A stretch of DNA of 64,000 bases, taken from NCBI RefSeq assembly GCF_000820765.1, contig NZ_CCYH01000029.1:186001-250000 (forward strand), written 5' to 3'. Below are positions 8,393 through 16,525 of this stretch, piece by piece (position 1 is the stretch's first letter; the number at the start of each line of letters is the position of its first letter). The DNA is from Candidatus Soleaferrea massiliensis AP7. Lineage in GTDB: Bacteria; Bacillota; Clostridia; Oscillospirales; Ruminococcaceae. The translations under genes were made by a program, and so were the position numbers. Under the pieces are notes generated by a model. It made no database searches, was not told the origin of the DNA, and worked only from the letters and a program-made list of their open reading frames with translations.

Positions 8393-8527
8393 AATGCTAT
8401 ACCCCCCCCTATCATACATGTCGAATTATAGGGAATTATAGCATGATTTATCGGTTTATTACAATATCTTGTTACATAGGTAGATTATGGTTACAATTAT
8501 ACTCCAACTCGTTCAATATAGTTTTTG

Positions 8528-8576
8528 CAATAAAATAAACCGGTCAACATAGACTTTTCGTCATGTCGACCGGTTT
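8528..8576 (-). terminator. Intrinsic terminator after XRE regulator gene
   Basis: AAACCGGTC and GACCGGTTT form the base of a long stem-loop that continues through ACAT and ATGT, followed on the minus strand by ATTTTATT. It begins right at the stop codon of the regulator. Confidence 0.75.
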
Positions 8577-8839
8577 TAGTTCTGTTTGTCTATTCCATCT
8601 ATTAAATCGCTGTATGAAACCCCCAAAGCTTCAGCAAAAGCCTTGATCTCAATATCCGTCACAAATCGCTGACCTGTCTCGATCCTTCTTATCACATGAT
8701 TATCCACATCATATCCCATCACCTGCATCTTATATGCAAGTTTTCTTTGGGATAAGGGGGGATCCATATTTAGCCGTAATTTCTCAATGTTCTTGCCACA
8801 TAAGTTGTTGCTGCCATCTGATGATTTTAATTTGAACAC
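8576..8839 (-). CDS. XRE-family helix-turn-helix regulator
   Basis: An 87-residue DNA-binding protein with a Cro/CI-type fold: GKNIEKLRLNMDPPLSQRKLA (helices 1-2), then MGYDVDNHVIRRIETGQRFV (recognition helix and turn) and EIKAFAEALGVSYSDLIDGI. It has no extra sensor domain and probably represses a nearby promoter. It is divergent from the germination operon that begins at 9063, with the regulatory region between them, but a regulatory link is only a guess. A terminator overlaps its stop codon. Confidence 0.82.
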   Translation of the reverse strand: MFKLKSSDGSNNLCGKNIEKLRLNMDPPLSQRKLAYKMQVMGYDVDNHVIRRIETGQRFVTDIEIKAFAEALGVSYSDLIDGIDKQN

Positions 8840-8973
8840 TCCAAAACCGCCGTTTCTGTTGAATACTGTTTACAATCAAGTGTATTTTACAGTATAAAAA
8901 CAGCTCTGGTGGTTAATACTATTTGCATAAATCGCTTCCCGAGCCACAGCTGCACGGAGAAATTCAACAATAT

Positions 8974-9003
8974 ACATAGATACTGGATTATTTTAACATA
9001 ATA
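8974..9003 (+). promoter_or_regulatory. Possible sigma-G (forespore) promoter of ger operon
   Basis: ACATA at 8974-8978 and CATAATA at 8997-9003 are 18 bases apart. The -10 fits the CATNNTA consensus for sigma-G exactly, and the -35 fits GHATR at four of five positions. Germinant receptor operons are known to be read by sigma-G in spore formers, so the placement about 60 bases before gerA makes sense. It is a motif match only. Confidence 0.5.
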
Positions 9004-9062
9004 AAGATGGTGGATTTTGTAAGAGTGCCACTATGTACCCCAAAAAGAAAAAGAGGTATAAA

Positions 9063-10664
9063 ATGTTTCAATATATAAAAAAAGTATTAAAGCATTTAAA
9101 AAATAAAAAGACAAATGATGAGGATAGTGCCCCTCAATCATCTCAGCTATCCCTATCCCTTGATCTTAATAGTAATCTCGATACATTAAGAAAAATTTTC
9201 AGTATAAGCAGCGATATTGTTATCCGCGAATTTGCTTTTGGCCAAAAACCGCAAATTCATGCTGCACTAATCTATGTTGACGGCTTGGTAGATAAAGCTA
9301 CAATTAACCAGAGTATAATAAAACCGTTAATGTATGATAGTCGTACCATCTGTTCGGAAGAAACACATAAAGAAAATATCGACCATATTAAAACAACCCT
9401 GCTTTCGGTAGGAGAAGTTAAACAGATTACTTCCATAAATAAACTCGTGGATGGTTGCATGTCTGGTGATACAATCCTATTAATTAATGGATTTGATGAA
9501 GCTCTTGTAATGAGTACCAGGGCTTGGGAGACCCGTGGAGTTCAGGAGCCTCAAACAGAAAATGTCGTTCGAGGGCCGCGCGAAGGATTTTCCGAAACGT
9601 TACGTATCAATACATCTTTATTAAGGCGCAAAATAAAGAACCCGGACTTAATATTAGAAACAATGAAAATAGGCAACAGAACGAAAACAGATGTTTGCAT
9701 TGCCTATCTCAACAGCATCGTTAATCCGGCGCTGATCGATGAGATTAAGCGCAGACTAAACAGAATTAATACGGACGCTATCCTTGAATCAGGATATATC
9801 GAACAATTCATCGAGGATGCACCGTATTCTATTTTCGCAACTGTTGCTAATAGTGAAAAACCGGATGTGGTGGCTGCAAAAATTTTGGAAGGGCGAGCGG
9901 CGATCTTTATAGACGGCACCCCCTTCGTGCTAACCGTTCCTATGCTCTTTGTTGAAAGTTTTCAAACCTCAGAGGATTACTATTCCCGAACCTTTTTTTC
10001 AAGCATTATAAGGATATTAAGATATGTATCGTATATGATTACAATTCTGACTCCTGGAGTCTATGTTGCAGTTTTAGCGTATCATCCTGAATTGATACCG
10101 ACTCCTTTAATGTTCACTTTGATGGCCTCAGAGGAAGGCCTTCCTTTCCCTCTGTTCTTGGAACTTTTTGTTATGGTACTCGTATTCGATATTCTAAGAG
10201 AAGCCGGTGTGCGGTTGCCCCGCCCCGTCGGTCAGGCTGTCAGCATTGTAGGTGCTCTGGTAATCGGTGAAGCTGCTGTTGCGGCCGGAATAGTTTCTGA
10301 TTTTACGGTTATTGTCATTGCGATTACTGCCGTAAGTAGTTTTGTGATTCCCGCACAAACAGATTCCGCAAGTATGCTTCGATACATTCTGCTGATACTT
10401 GGCGGAGTCATGGGAGGATACGGCATCATTATAGGGTTGATTTGCGCTTTGGTTCACTTGGCTACATTACGTTCATTTGGCACTCCATATTTATCGCCAT
10501 TGGCTCCTTTGGTTAGACGTGATCTTAAAGATACGTTTATCAGGGTACCAATATGGGGCATGGCTACCCGCCCTGAAGATATCGGAGCACAGGAGAGTAA
10601 GAGACAGTCAAGTGGATTAAAACCTACTCCTCCGCCCGAAGAAGAAAATCAAACAAGATCATAG
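9063..10664 (+). CDS. gerA: Spore germinant receptor subunit A (GerA family)
   Basis: A 533-residue GerA/GerKA-type protein. The N-terminal half is cytosolic (residues about 1-290, with QKPQIHAALIYVDGLVDK and the conserved EPQTENVVRGPREGF), followed by a membrane part with five or so hydrophobic spans (starting near YVSYMITILTPGVYVAVLA) and the family motif HPELIPTPL, then a Pro-rich tail. GerA proteins sit in the spore inner membrane and, with B and C subunits, recognise small-molecule germinants. I prefer the ATG at 9063 because AAAGAGGT precedes it by 6 bases; an earlier ATG at 9033 lacks a site. It is first of four genes, followed by the GerC-like gene 12 bases later. Confidence 0.93.
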   Translation: MFQYIKKVLKHLKNKKTNDEDSAPQSSQLSLSLDLNSNLDTLRKIFSISSDIVIREFAFGQKPQIHAALIYVDGLVDKATINQSIIKPLMYDSRTICSEETHKENIDHIKTTLLSVGEVKQITSINKLVDGCMSGDTILLINGFDEALVMSTRAWETRGVQEPQTENVVRGPREGFSETLRINTSLLRRKIKNPDLILETMKIGNRTKTDVCIAYLNSIVNPALIDEIKRRLNRINTDAILESGYIEQFIEDAPYSIFATVANSEKPDVVAAKILEGRAAIFIDGTPFVLTVPMLFVESFQTSEDYYSRTFFSSIIRILRYVSYMITILTPGVYVAVLAYHPELIPTPLMFTLMASEEGLPFPLFLELFVMVLVFDILREAGVRLPRPVGQAVSIVGALVIGEAAVAAGIVSDFTVIVIAITAVSSFVIPAQTDSASMLRYILLILGGVMGGYGIIIGLICALVHLATLRSFGTPYLSPLAPLVRRDLKDTFIRVPIWGMATRPEDIGAQESKRQSSGLKPTPPPEEENQTRS

Positions 10665-10676
10665 GGTATAAAAGTT

Positions 10677-11834
10677 ATGAAAAAAATAATGAGTCTAATG
10701 ATATGCATTATTCTAACATTCAACTTGACCGGTTGCTGGAGTTACCATGAATTGAACGATTATGCCGTTGTAGTTGGCGTGGGCATCGATAAAGCCGAAA
10801 GTGGGAATGTATTACTAACTGCTCAAATCGCGAAACCGAGTGCCTTAGCAAAGGATAGTAAAGGCGGCGGCAGTCAAGAGAAAGCATACTGGAATATTAC
10901 AAACGAAGCAGAAACGATCTTTAGTACAGTACGGAGTTATACCCATGAGTCTCCTCGCAAATTGTATTTTCAACACAATAAAGTACTCATATTCAGCCGA
11001 GAGGTAGCTGAAGAGGGGGTTCAAAAATATATCGATTTTTTTGTGCGCGACAATGAAACACGTATTATTACTTGGGTTTTGGTTGCAGACAAAGATAAGC
11101 CAAGCGATATTTTAGATATAGAGCGGGGGCTGGAAAAGGTGCCTGCAATAAATATCGATAAATTGGTCGAAGCTCAACAGTATAACGCTGAGACATATTC
11201 AATGAAATTGCTGCCTTTTTTACAACGCCTGATGAGCAAAACCACAGCGCCCGTAGCCCCGCTTATTGAAATCTCGGGTGAAGGTGAAGAACAAAAGATT
11301 GTTATATCAGGCTCTGCTGTTTTCAAAAAGGGTAAGCTCGTAGGCCAGCTAAACAAGACTGAAACCAGAGGCTTGTTATGGGTGGATGGTGAAGTCAAAA
11401 GCGGAATTATTGTAGTCGAATGTCCCGACGGCGAGGGAAAAGTCGATCTTGAAATTATGGAGGCCAGCAGCACTGTCACTCCTGAAATCAAGGACGGCAA
11501 TATTTCCATAAAGATTGAAATCAAAGAGCAAAGCAATCTTGGCAGTCAGTCGTGTGCTGAAAACTTAGCCACTTCTGAAATATTAAAACTTGGAGAAAAG
11601 AATGCCTCGGCTATTCGCAATGAAATTACAGCTTCAGTAGAAAAAGCTCAGAAACTAAACGCTGATGTCTTTGGCTTTGGTGAAGCGGTGCAGCGTAAAT
11701 ATCCCGGCCAATGGAAAGAACTCGAGAGCAAATGGGATGATATTTTCCCAAATATTCAGGTTGAGATTGAAGTAGACGCTGAGTTGTACGGAACAGGTAA
11801 GATTGGAGAACCCGCGCATCCGGATGAGGAATAG
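10677..11834 (+). CDS. gerC: Spore germination lipoprotein C (Ger(x)C family)
   Basis: A 385-residue protein with a lipoprotein signal (MKKIMSLMICIILTF, then lipobox LTGC at about residue 20) and the typical Ger(x)C start WSYHELNDYAVVVGVGID. Later hallmarks are ESPRKLYFQHNKVLIFSREVA and VFGFGEAVQRKYPGQWKEL. The lipoprotein anchors to the spore inner membrane and completes the germinant receptor. The gene order A-C-B differs from the A-B-C of Bacillus gerA but is common in clostridia. The ATG at 10677 begins 12 bases after the A-subunit stop; its ribosome site is weak, so coupling to the upstream gene is likely. Confidence 0.92.
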   Translation: MKKIMSLMICIILTFNLTGCWSYHELNDYAVVVGVGIDKAESGNVLLTAQIAKPSALAKDSKGGGSQEKAYWNITNEAETIFSTVRSYTHESPRKLYFQHNKVLIFSREVAEEGVQKYIDFFVRDNETRIITWVLVADKDKPSDILDIERGLEKVPAINIDKLVEAQQYNAETYSMKLLPFLQRLMSKTTAPVAPLIEISGEGEEQKIVISGSAVFKKGKLVGQLNKTETRGLLWVDGEVKSGIIVVECPDGEGKVDLEIMEASSTVTPEIKDGNISIKIEIKEQSNLGSQSCAENLATSEILKLGEKNASAIRNEITASVEKAQKLNADVFGFGEAVQRKYPGQWKELESKWDDIFPNIQVEIEVDAELYGTGKIGEPAHPDEE

Positions 11835-11839
11835 AATTT

Positions 11840-12940
11840 ATGATGAAATTAGAAAAAGGTATCATATCAAGCTCACAACTGATATTTCTAATAGGAATTT
11901 TTATTCAAGGTTCCATATTTTCGACTACCTTTGTGTTTGACATCACCCCAAAGGATGTCTGGCTAGCTTTGTTAACATCCTTTGCTGTGATGGCACTTTT
12001 CGCATTGGTTTACGTAAAGCTAATGCAGAAGTTTCCCGGTAAAAACCTTATACAGCTCAACAATATCGTGTTTGGCCCTTATCTAGGCAAGATGGTTTCT
12101 GTATTATATATTATATTTTTCATATTAATGGCTACTGCAAATTTAAGGTTTCTATCCGATTTCATAGCCGGTTTATTTATGGTAGATACGCCTGTAATCA
12201 TATTCGCTGTTATGCTTGTATTTGCTTGTGCTTGGGCAGTCCGAAACGGAGTAGAGACTCTTGCTCGGATCAGCTTGATATTTTTAGTAATCGTATCAAT
12301 ATCAGTCATATTGATTGTAATTTTAACGGCTAGCAAATTCGAATTTAATAATTTATTACCGGTTTTGAATGTTCCCCTTATGGATTTCATTCAGGCGAAT
12401 CATATTATTCTTACCATCTTCTTTGGCGAGATATTTGTTTTTATGATGCTAATCCCATATATAAACAACATGAAGAAGGCAAAGAAGTCAGTTCTTCTGG
12501 GATTAACCATTGGCGCGGCAACCATGTTTATCTCCTCGGTAATGGTCAGCGGGGTTCTGGGTAATATGGCTAACATTGCAGGAAGTCCTATCATTACAAC
12601 GATTCGTCAGATTGAAGTAGCAAAAGTCTTAACCAGAATGGATTTTATTGTTGTGGGTATGTTAATATTCTCAATTTTTATGAAGATTTCTGTTATTCAT
12701 TACGCAGTCGCATTGGGTATCGGCCATTTATTTAATTTACAGTCATATAAGCCGGTGGTGATTCCGATTGGAATTATCTTTATCGGCTTGGTAGTACCGA
12801 TGCATGACAATCCGGTTTCGCAAGTTGAAAGTGCGATGAAAACATGGCCTTTCTTTGCAAGTATCTTTGAATTTTTACTTCCAGTCATTACATTATTGGT
12901 GGCAGCTCTGCGCAGACTTCCTAAAAAACAAGGAGGGTAA
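11840..12940 (+). CDS. gerB: Spore germination permease B (GerAB/APC family)
   Basis: A 366-residue integral membrane protein of the endospore germination permease family, with ten or so hydrophobic segments. It starts with KGIISSSQLIFLIGIFIQGS, as in GerAB/YndE proteins, and has FPGKNLIQLNNIVFGPYLGK after the second helix. It belongs to the APC transporter superfamily and forms the ligand-binding membrane subunit of the germinant receptor. Two adjacent ATG codons (11840 and 11843) follow GATGAGGA; the first is listed. It begins 5 bases after the C-subunit gene and is followed after 5 bases by a small membrane protein gene. Confidence 0.92.
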   Translation: MMKLEKGIISSSQLIFLIGIFIQGSIFSTTFVFDITPKDVWLALLTSFAVMALFALVYVKLMQKFPGKNLIQLNNIVFGPYLGKMVSVLYIIFFILMATANLRFLSDFIAGLFMVDTPVIIFAVMLVFACAWAVRNGVETLARISLIFLVIVSISVILIVILTASKFEFNNLLPVLNVPLMDFIQANHIILTIFFGEIFVFMMLIPYINNMKKAKKSVLLGLTIGAATMFISSVMVSGVLGNMANIAGSPIITTIRQIEVAKVLTRMDFIVVGMLIFSIFMKISVIHYAVALGIGHLFNLQSYKPVVIPIGIIFIGLVVPMHDNPVSQVESAMKTWPFFASIFEFLLPVITLLVAALRRLPKKQGG

Positions 12941-12945
12941 TACGG

Positions 12946-13164
12946 ATGATATTTTTCGTTATTGCTGTTTTTATCGGTATAGGTTTTTTGGGGTCTCGTA
13001 ATCTGATAAAAAAGAAAAGCTGGCGGGAAGTTGCCGTCTTCTTCATTCTTTTGTCATTTGGTTTTACGCTTATTGCTTTACAGACCTTAGACGTAAAAAT
13101 ACCCAGTCCGGGGGAAGGTATAAGAACTTTTTTCGAAAAAGTATTATATCTGAGTTATAAATGA
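12946..13164 (+). CDS. Small two-span membrane protein of ger operon
   Basis: A 72-residue protein with two hydrophobic helices (IFFVIAVFIGIGFLGSR and VAVFFILLSFGFTLIAL) separated by a short basic loop (KKKSWRE). The ribosome site GGAGGG is 8 bases before the ATG at 12946, which lies 5 bases past the permease stop. A similar small membrane protein (type D) is often encoded with Ger receptors in Bacillus and clostridia and modulates receptor function; whether this one does is inference from position and shape. No clear terminator follows at once. Confidence 0.72.
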   Translation: MIFFVIAVFIGIGFLGSRNLIKKKSWREVAVFFILLSFGFTLIALQTLDVKIPSPGEGIRTFFEKVLYLSYK

Positions 13165-13327
13165 GAGTTTTTATGATGTCGTAGCCTTTTTAGATGGTTG
13201 CCAATGCCTTTGAATCTTTTCACGATACTTCATATCTGTTCACGTTTCTCAACTTTTTCACGAAAGGTTGGAATGTGCCGTAGAGTGGTTGCATCTTACC
13301 ACGATACGTTATCAAAAAGACAAGAAA

Positions 13328-13394
13328 GCCGCCTGTCAAGGCGGCCTGATTTTTCTCTTGAAATATGAAAAAGCCCAGTATTACTGGGCTTTTT
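13328..13394. terminator. Two adjacent terminator-like hairpins
   Basis: GCCGCC-TGTCAA-GGCGGC followed by TGATTTTT (13328-13353), and AGCCCAGTA-T-TACTGGGCT flanked by A and T runs (13368-13394). The second can end transcription in both directions: behind the germination operon and behind the former tRNA-Ser gene on the minus strand. The remaining DNA from 13165 shows no gene I can support. Confidence 0.65.
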
Positions 13395-13431
13395 CACTCG
13401 TCAACATTGTATCAATATTAACGTTTGTTTA

Positions 13432-13487
13432 TGGCGGAGAAGGTGGGATTCGAACCCACGTGCCCTTGCGGACAACCGCATTTCGAG
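13432..13487 (-). pseudogene. 3' fragment of tRNA-Ser, left end of integrated element
   Basis: The minus strand holds the anticodon-loop end, variable arm, T arm, acceptor 3' strand and CCA of a tRNA-Ser. Bases 13441-13487 match 23560-23606 of the intact tRNA exactly (47 bases). The acceptor strand here reads CTTCTCC, not the CTCTTCC of the intact gene. CTTCTCC pairs perfectly with GGAGAAG at the 5' fragment at 23677-23717, which shows these two pieces were one tRNA gene before insertion. Confidence 0.88.
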
Positions 13488-13500
13488 GAAGGAGAGAGAG

Positions 13501-13726
13501 GGAAAACATATGTGTTTTCCCCTTTATCTTTATATAGAGAGATGTGTAAAAGCACGCTTATCTAGAAATCACCCTTTATGTAATAAGTTCATTTCATTAA
13601 GTGTTTATTAGGATTGTGGCACCATTATGTAACCTCGTAACAAATTGAACTTTCGCTGTTGAGTAAATAAGATAAATATTATTTACTATCTTCCCTAAAG
13701 TTTACAAGCATATATTTCACATTCAC
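13501..13726. other. Left inner end of element with hairpin and possible Int arm site
   Basis: GGGAAAACA-TATG-TGTTTTCCC at 13501-13522 is a perfect hairpin followed by CTTTAT, a likely terminator. TGGCACCA at 13617-13624 is repeated at the right end (23466-23473, and as TGGTGCCA at 23443-23450), so it may be an arm-type integrase binding site. There is no gene here. Confidence 0.45.
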
Positions 13727-16523
13727 CTATAACTTCATAAAAAAACCATCCGTTTCAAAAATATGATCGAGTTCATCAGTGTTTTGCGCCTTTAACACTT
13801 TTTCCCTTACAGTACCATGTGACAAATCCAATCGTTTAAATCTTTGCTTTCCCGCTGGGTCTTTACCCTTACGTATTAGTTGTACTCTTCCAATTCTCGG
13901 CTCTTCTTCTGCATATCTCGCAAGACCCTTTGCCTTTCCAAGATTATCTTTATAGTCCGGATTATGTGGTTCCAAAACATCAATGACATATGTAAGCACA
14001 GGATCGCTTCTGATAATTAAAAAATCAGGATAGGTCGGTTTTATTTCACCGTTCATCTCATAGGGAAGACATAAGGCCCACTTTTGCCTGGAGGGATTCC
14101 TAAGCCAACAAACAAAATCGGACGCTTTTGACTCTTCCGTAATAACACCTTCTTCCCAGCCATTAAGATTAATTTTGGCAATACCTTTCTCATCAGCAAA
14201 AAGATGATTATCAAACTCTGTCCCGTCCTCTTCGAGACGTACACTGATTGTTTCAGGCAGGATAAAGTTATGTTTGCTGACAATATCTCCGTCAGCAATG
14301 ATATCGCTGTATTGCTTTCTGTATTTCTCAGATTCATTGACAACATATTTTCGGTATCGATCATTCAAATTATGAAATTTATTCTTTGCATATGCGTTCA
14401 GTTTTGCTATACAGTCATCGTCTGCCGCAAACAAAATACAATCAATCTTAAAAGCATTCGGATTTTCTGTATCGTAGTATTTTTTTCCATAAGCATTTTG
14501 AAATCCACAATTTCCGAGCTTTGCATCAGCAGCACGAAGCTGTCGATCAAGGTCGCTTTCAGATGCAGTAAAAAAATCCTGAATAGTATTGTTAAGGGCT
14601 TCTCCAAATACATCAAAGATGGAAACAGACAATTTAAAATTGAGTACCTGTGCGGCAAGTTCATCATATTTTCCCGTTTGATGCAGTTCGCTGATATAAG
14701 AGCATATCATATTTATAACATCATCTTTGATTTCATCGTTTGCTTTTGCGTGGATATTCGTCTGGGTAAGCAAAGCTGCAAGACTCAACAAGGATTTCAA
14801 ATAGCTGTTTATTCTAACAGTACGCACTACATACGTCAACAGGCCCTGTTCGTTGATAAATTTAGTGATTTCCTCTCTGTCCAAAGAGTATTTGGGAAAC
14901 TTAATCTGCTTACCAGTCTCTGGAGCGAACACATCCGACTCGGTTCTCTGTGAACTAATTGAGAATGTGGGAGTCGGTGTGCTTTGCGGCCGGATCTGCT
15001 GTTGATTCTCAGAAATATCTACTTTTGGTAAAAAAGATTCATCTGTAGGCGACTCTTCCTGTAAATCGACAGTATTATCCTCCTGCTGTACGGTTAATTC
15101 CAATTGTCCTGGTATAGGCAGGTCTTCCTTCCGGCGGTAGCGTACTGTCCAAGGAACATAACTCGGCCGTTCCATAGATTCCCCGTCAATCACAGTCGGG
15201 ATTTCTCCACCTTCGGTATTTTGCAGTTCTTCAATCACCTCTTTGACGGTGTTCCTATTAAAATAGGGGAGAAATAACCGCACATCATTCAGAAAATCGT
15301 CAACCAGAATATGACACTGTAATGGTGTTCTCACCATCCTGCCGAGAAGCTGTGCAATATAAGTGGCATCTTCTGCGTGTCGGAATGACATCATGGTTTC
15401 CGCTCGGGGACAATCCCAGCCTGTCGAAAGATTCTCTTTGAACAGTACTACGCGGATGCGCTTATCATCTGTAATTTCAGACGGTTCCACATGATGTACT
15501 GGCAATCCATTGATTGACAGCGTGGAAACCGATCCAAAAGTATGCACCACTTGATGTTCTTGAAACGAATCGCCGGTTCGCTCTTCAATTTTAGCGATGA
15601 CATCATCCAAATTGGTTTCGGAAACCTTATTTCCTTTGCCGGCAAGTACTTGAATCAGGAAGATTGGATTAACCTGAGCATAATGCTGTTCGTAAGAGTA
15701 TTGATACCAATGCTCGCACTTGTTTTTCCACTCGTCAGTTGCTGCCTGTAGAACCGCCATTTCGTTGTTCTTTTCCAGATCATCCGGATAGGTGATGACA
15801 ATCCGATCTTTCAGCAGGCCTGATGCGCGAACATCATTGGCGGTTATAATGCATTTTTGCAAGGTCGAGTTGGTGTCACCAACTAATTGGTTGAATCTGG
15901 CGGCAGTTGCACTGATGCCGATGACAACCGGCATGGGAGATAAGTGATGTGCTTTGCTTCCTTTGAGAAAACGCTGCATAATGGAGGTTGCTCTACCCGC
16001 CTCTCGCCCCTGCATACCACGATGTGCTTCATCGATAATAAAGTAGAGGTGGTCTGCCTTTTCTTTTGCTGTTTTTTTCCAAAGTTTCCCAGATTGTAAA
16101 TTGACGAGTGTCTGAATGCTTACCTAAATTCGCAGCTTTTCCCAGCTTCTGCGTGTTAAGAAAGTAAATATGTCCATCCTCCAGCAGTTCCATATCAAAG
16201 GATTCATCTTCAATGGTGACACACTGGTCAAAGCGGATTTTATCCGCCTTAAAATCAAATTTTTGCTTTGATTGTTCATTGAGCGCGGGAGAATCGGATA
16301 GCCAGACAAAGATAGCTTCCGGTTGTTCCGTATACTGGTCTGTACCAGAATATATATCCTCTACAAGCGCTGCCATGATAAGCGTTTTACCCGCACCAGT
16401 CGGCGCCTGCAGGGAAACCACCTGCGGGACATGCATGCGTCTGTAGCTTCCCAGTGCTTCCGCTACTTTCATACGCAGGTCAGTGACTGCCTTATTTTGA
16501 AAAGGAAATAATTCAACTTTCAT
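13727..16523 (-). pseudogene. res: Type III restriction endonuclease subunit Res, frameshifted
   Basis: Two minus-strand frames make one Res protein. The first (16523 to 16029) starts MKVELFPFQNKAVTDLR and has Walker A QAPTGAGKTLIMAA; the second carries the helicase motifs (SATAARFNQ, TGWDCPRAETMMSFR, QLLGRMVRTPL) and a C-terminal nuclease region (YPDFLIIRS, then YVIDVLEPHNPDYKDN). An extra base in the A7 tract at 16072-16078 breaks the frame; with six A residues the sequence reads through KTAKEKADHLYFIIDEAHRG, restoring the DEAH box. As sequenced the ATPase is cut before motif II and should be inactive. It could be a sequencing error, a true mutation, or a phase-variable tract. The gene starts 2 bases after the mod stop and is co-transcribed with it. 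Confidence 0.88.
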
Positions 16524-16525
16524 CC

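Noticed and set aside
13268-13537. Open frame crossing the tRNA-Ser 3' fragment
   Set aside because: It runs through hairpins and the tRNA remnant, so it cannot be a gene.
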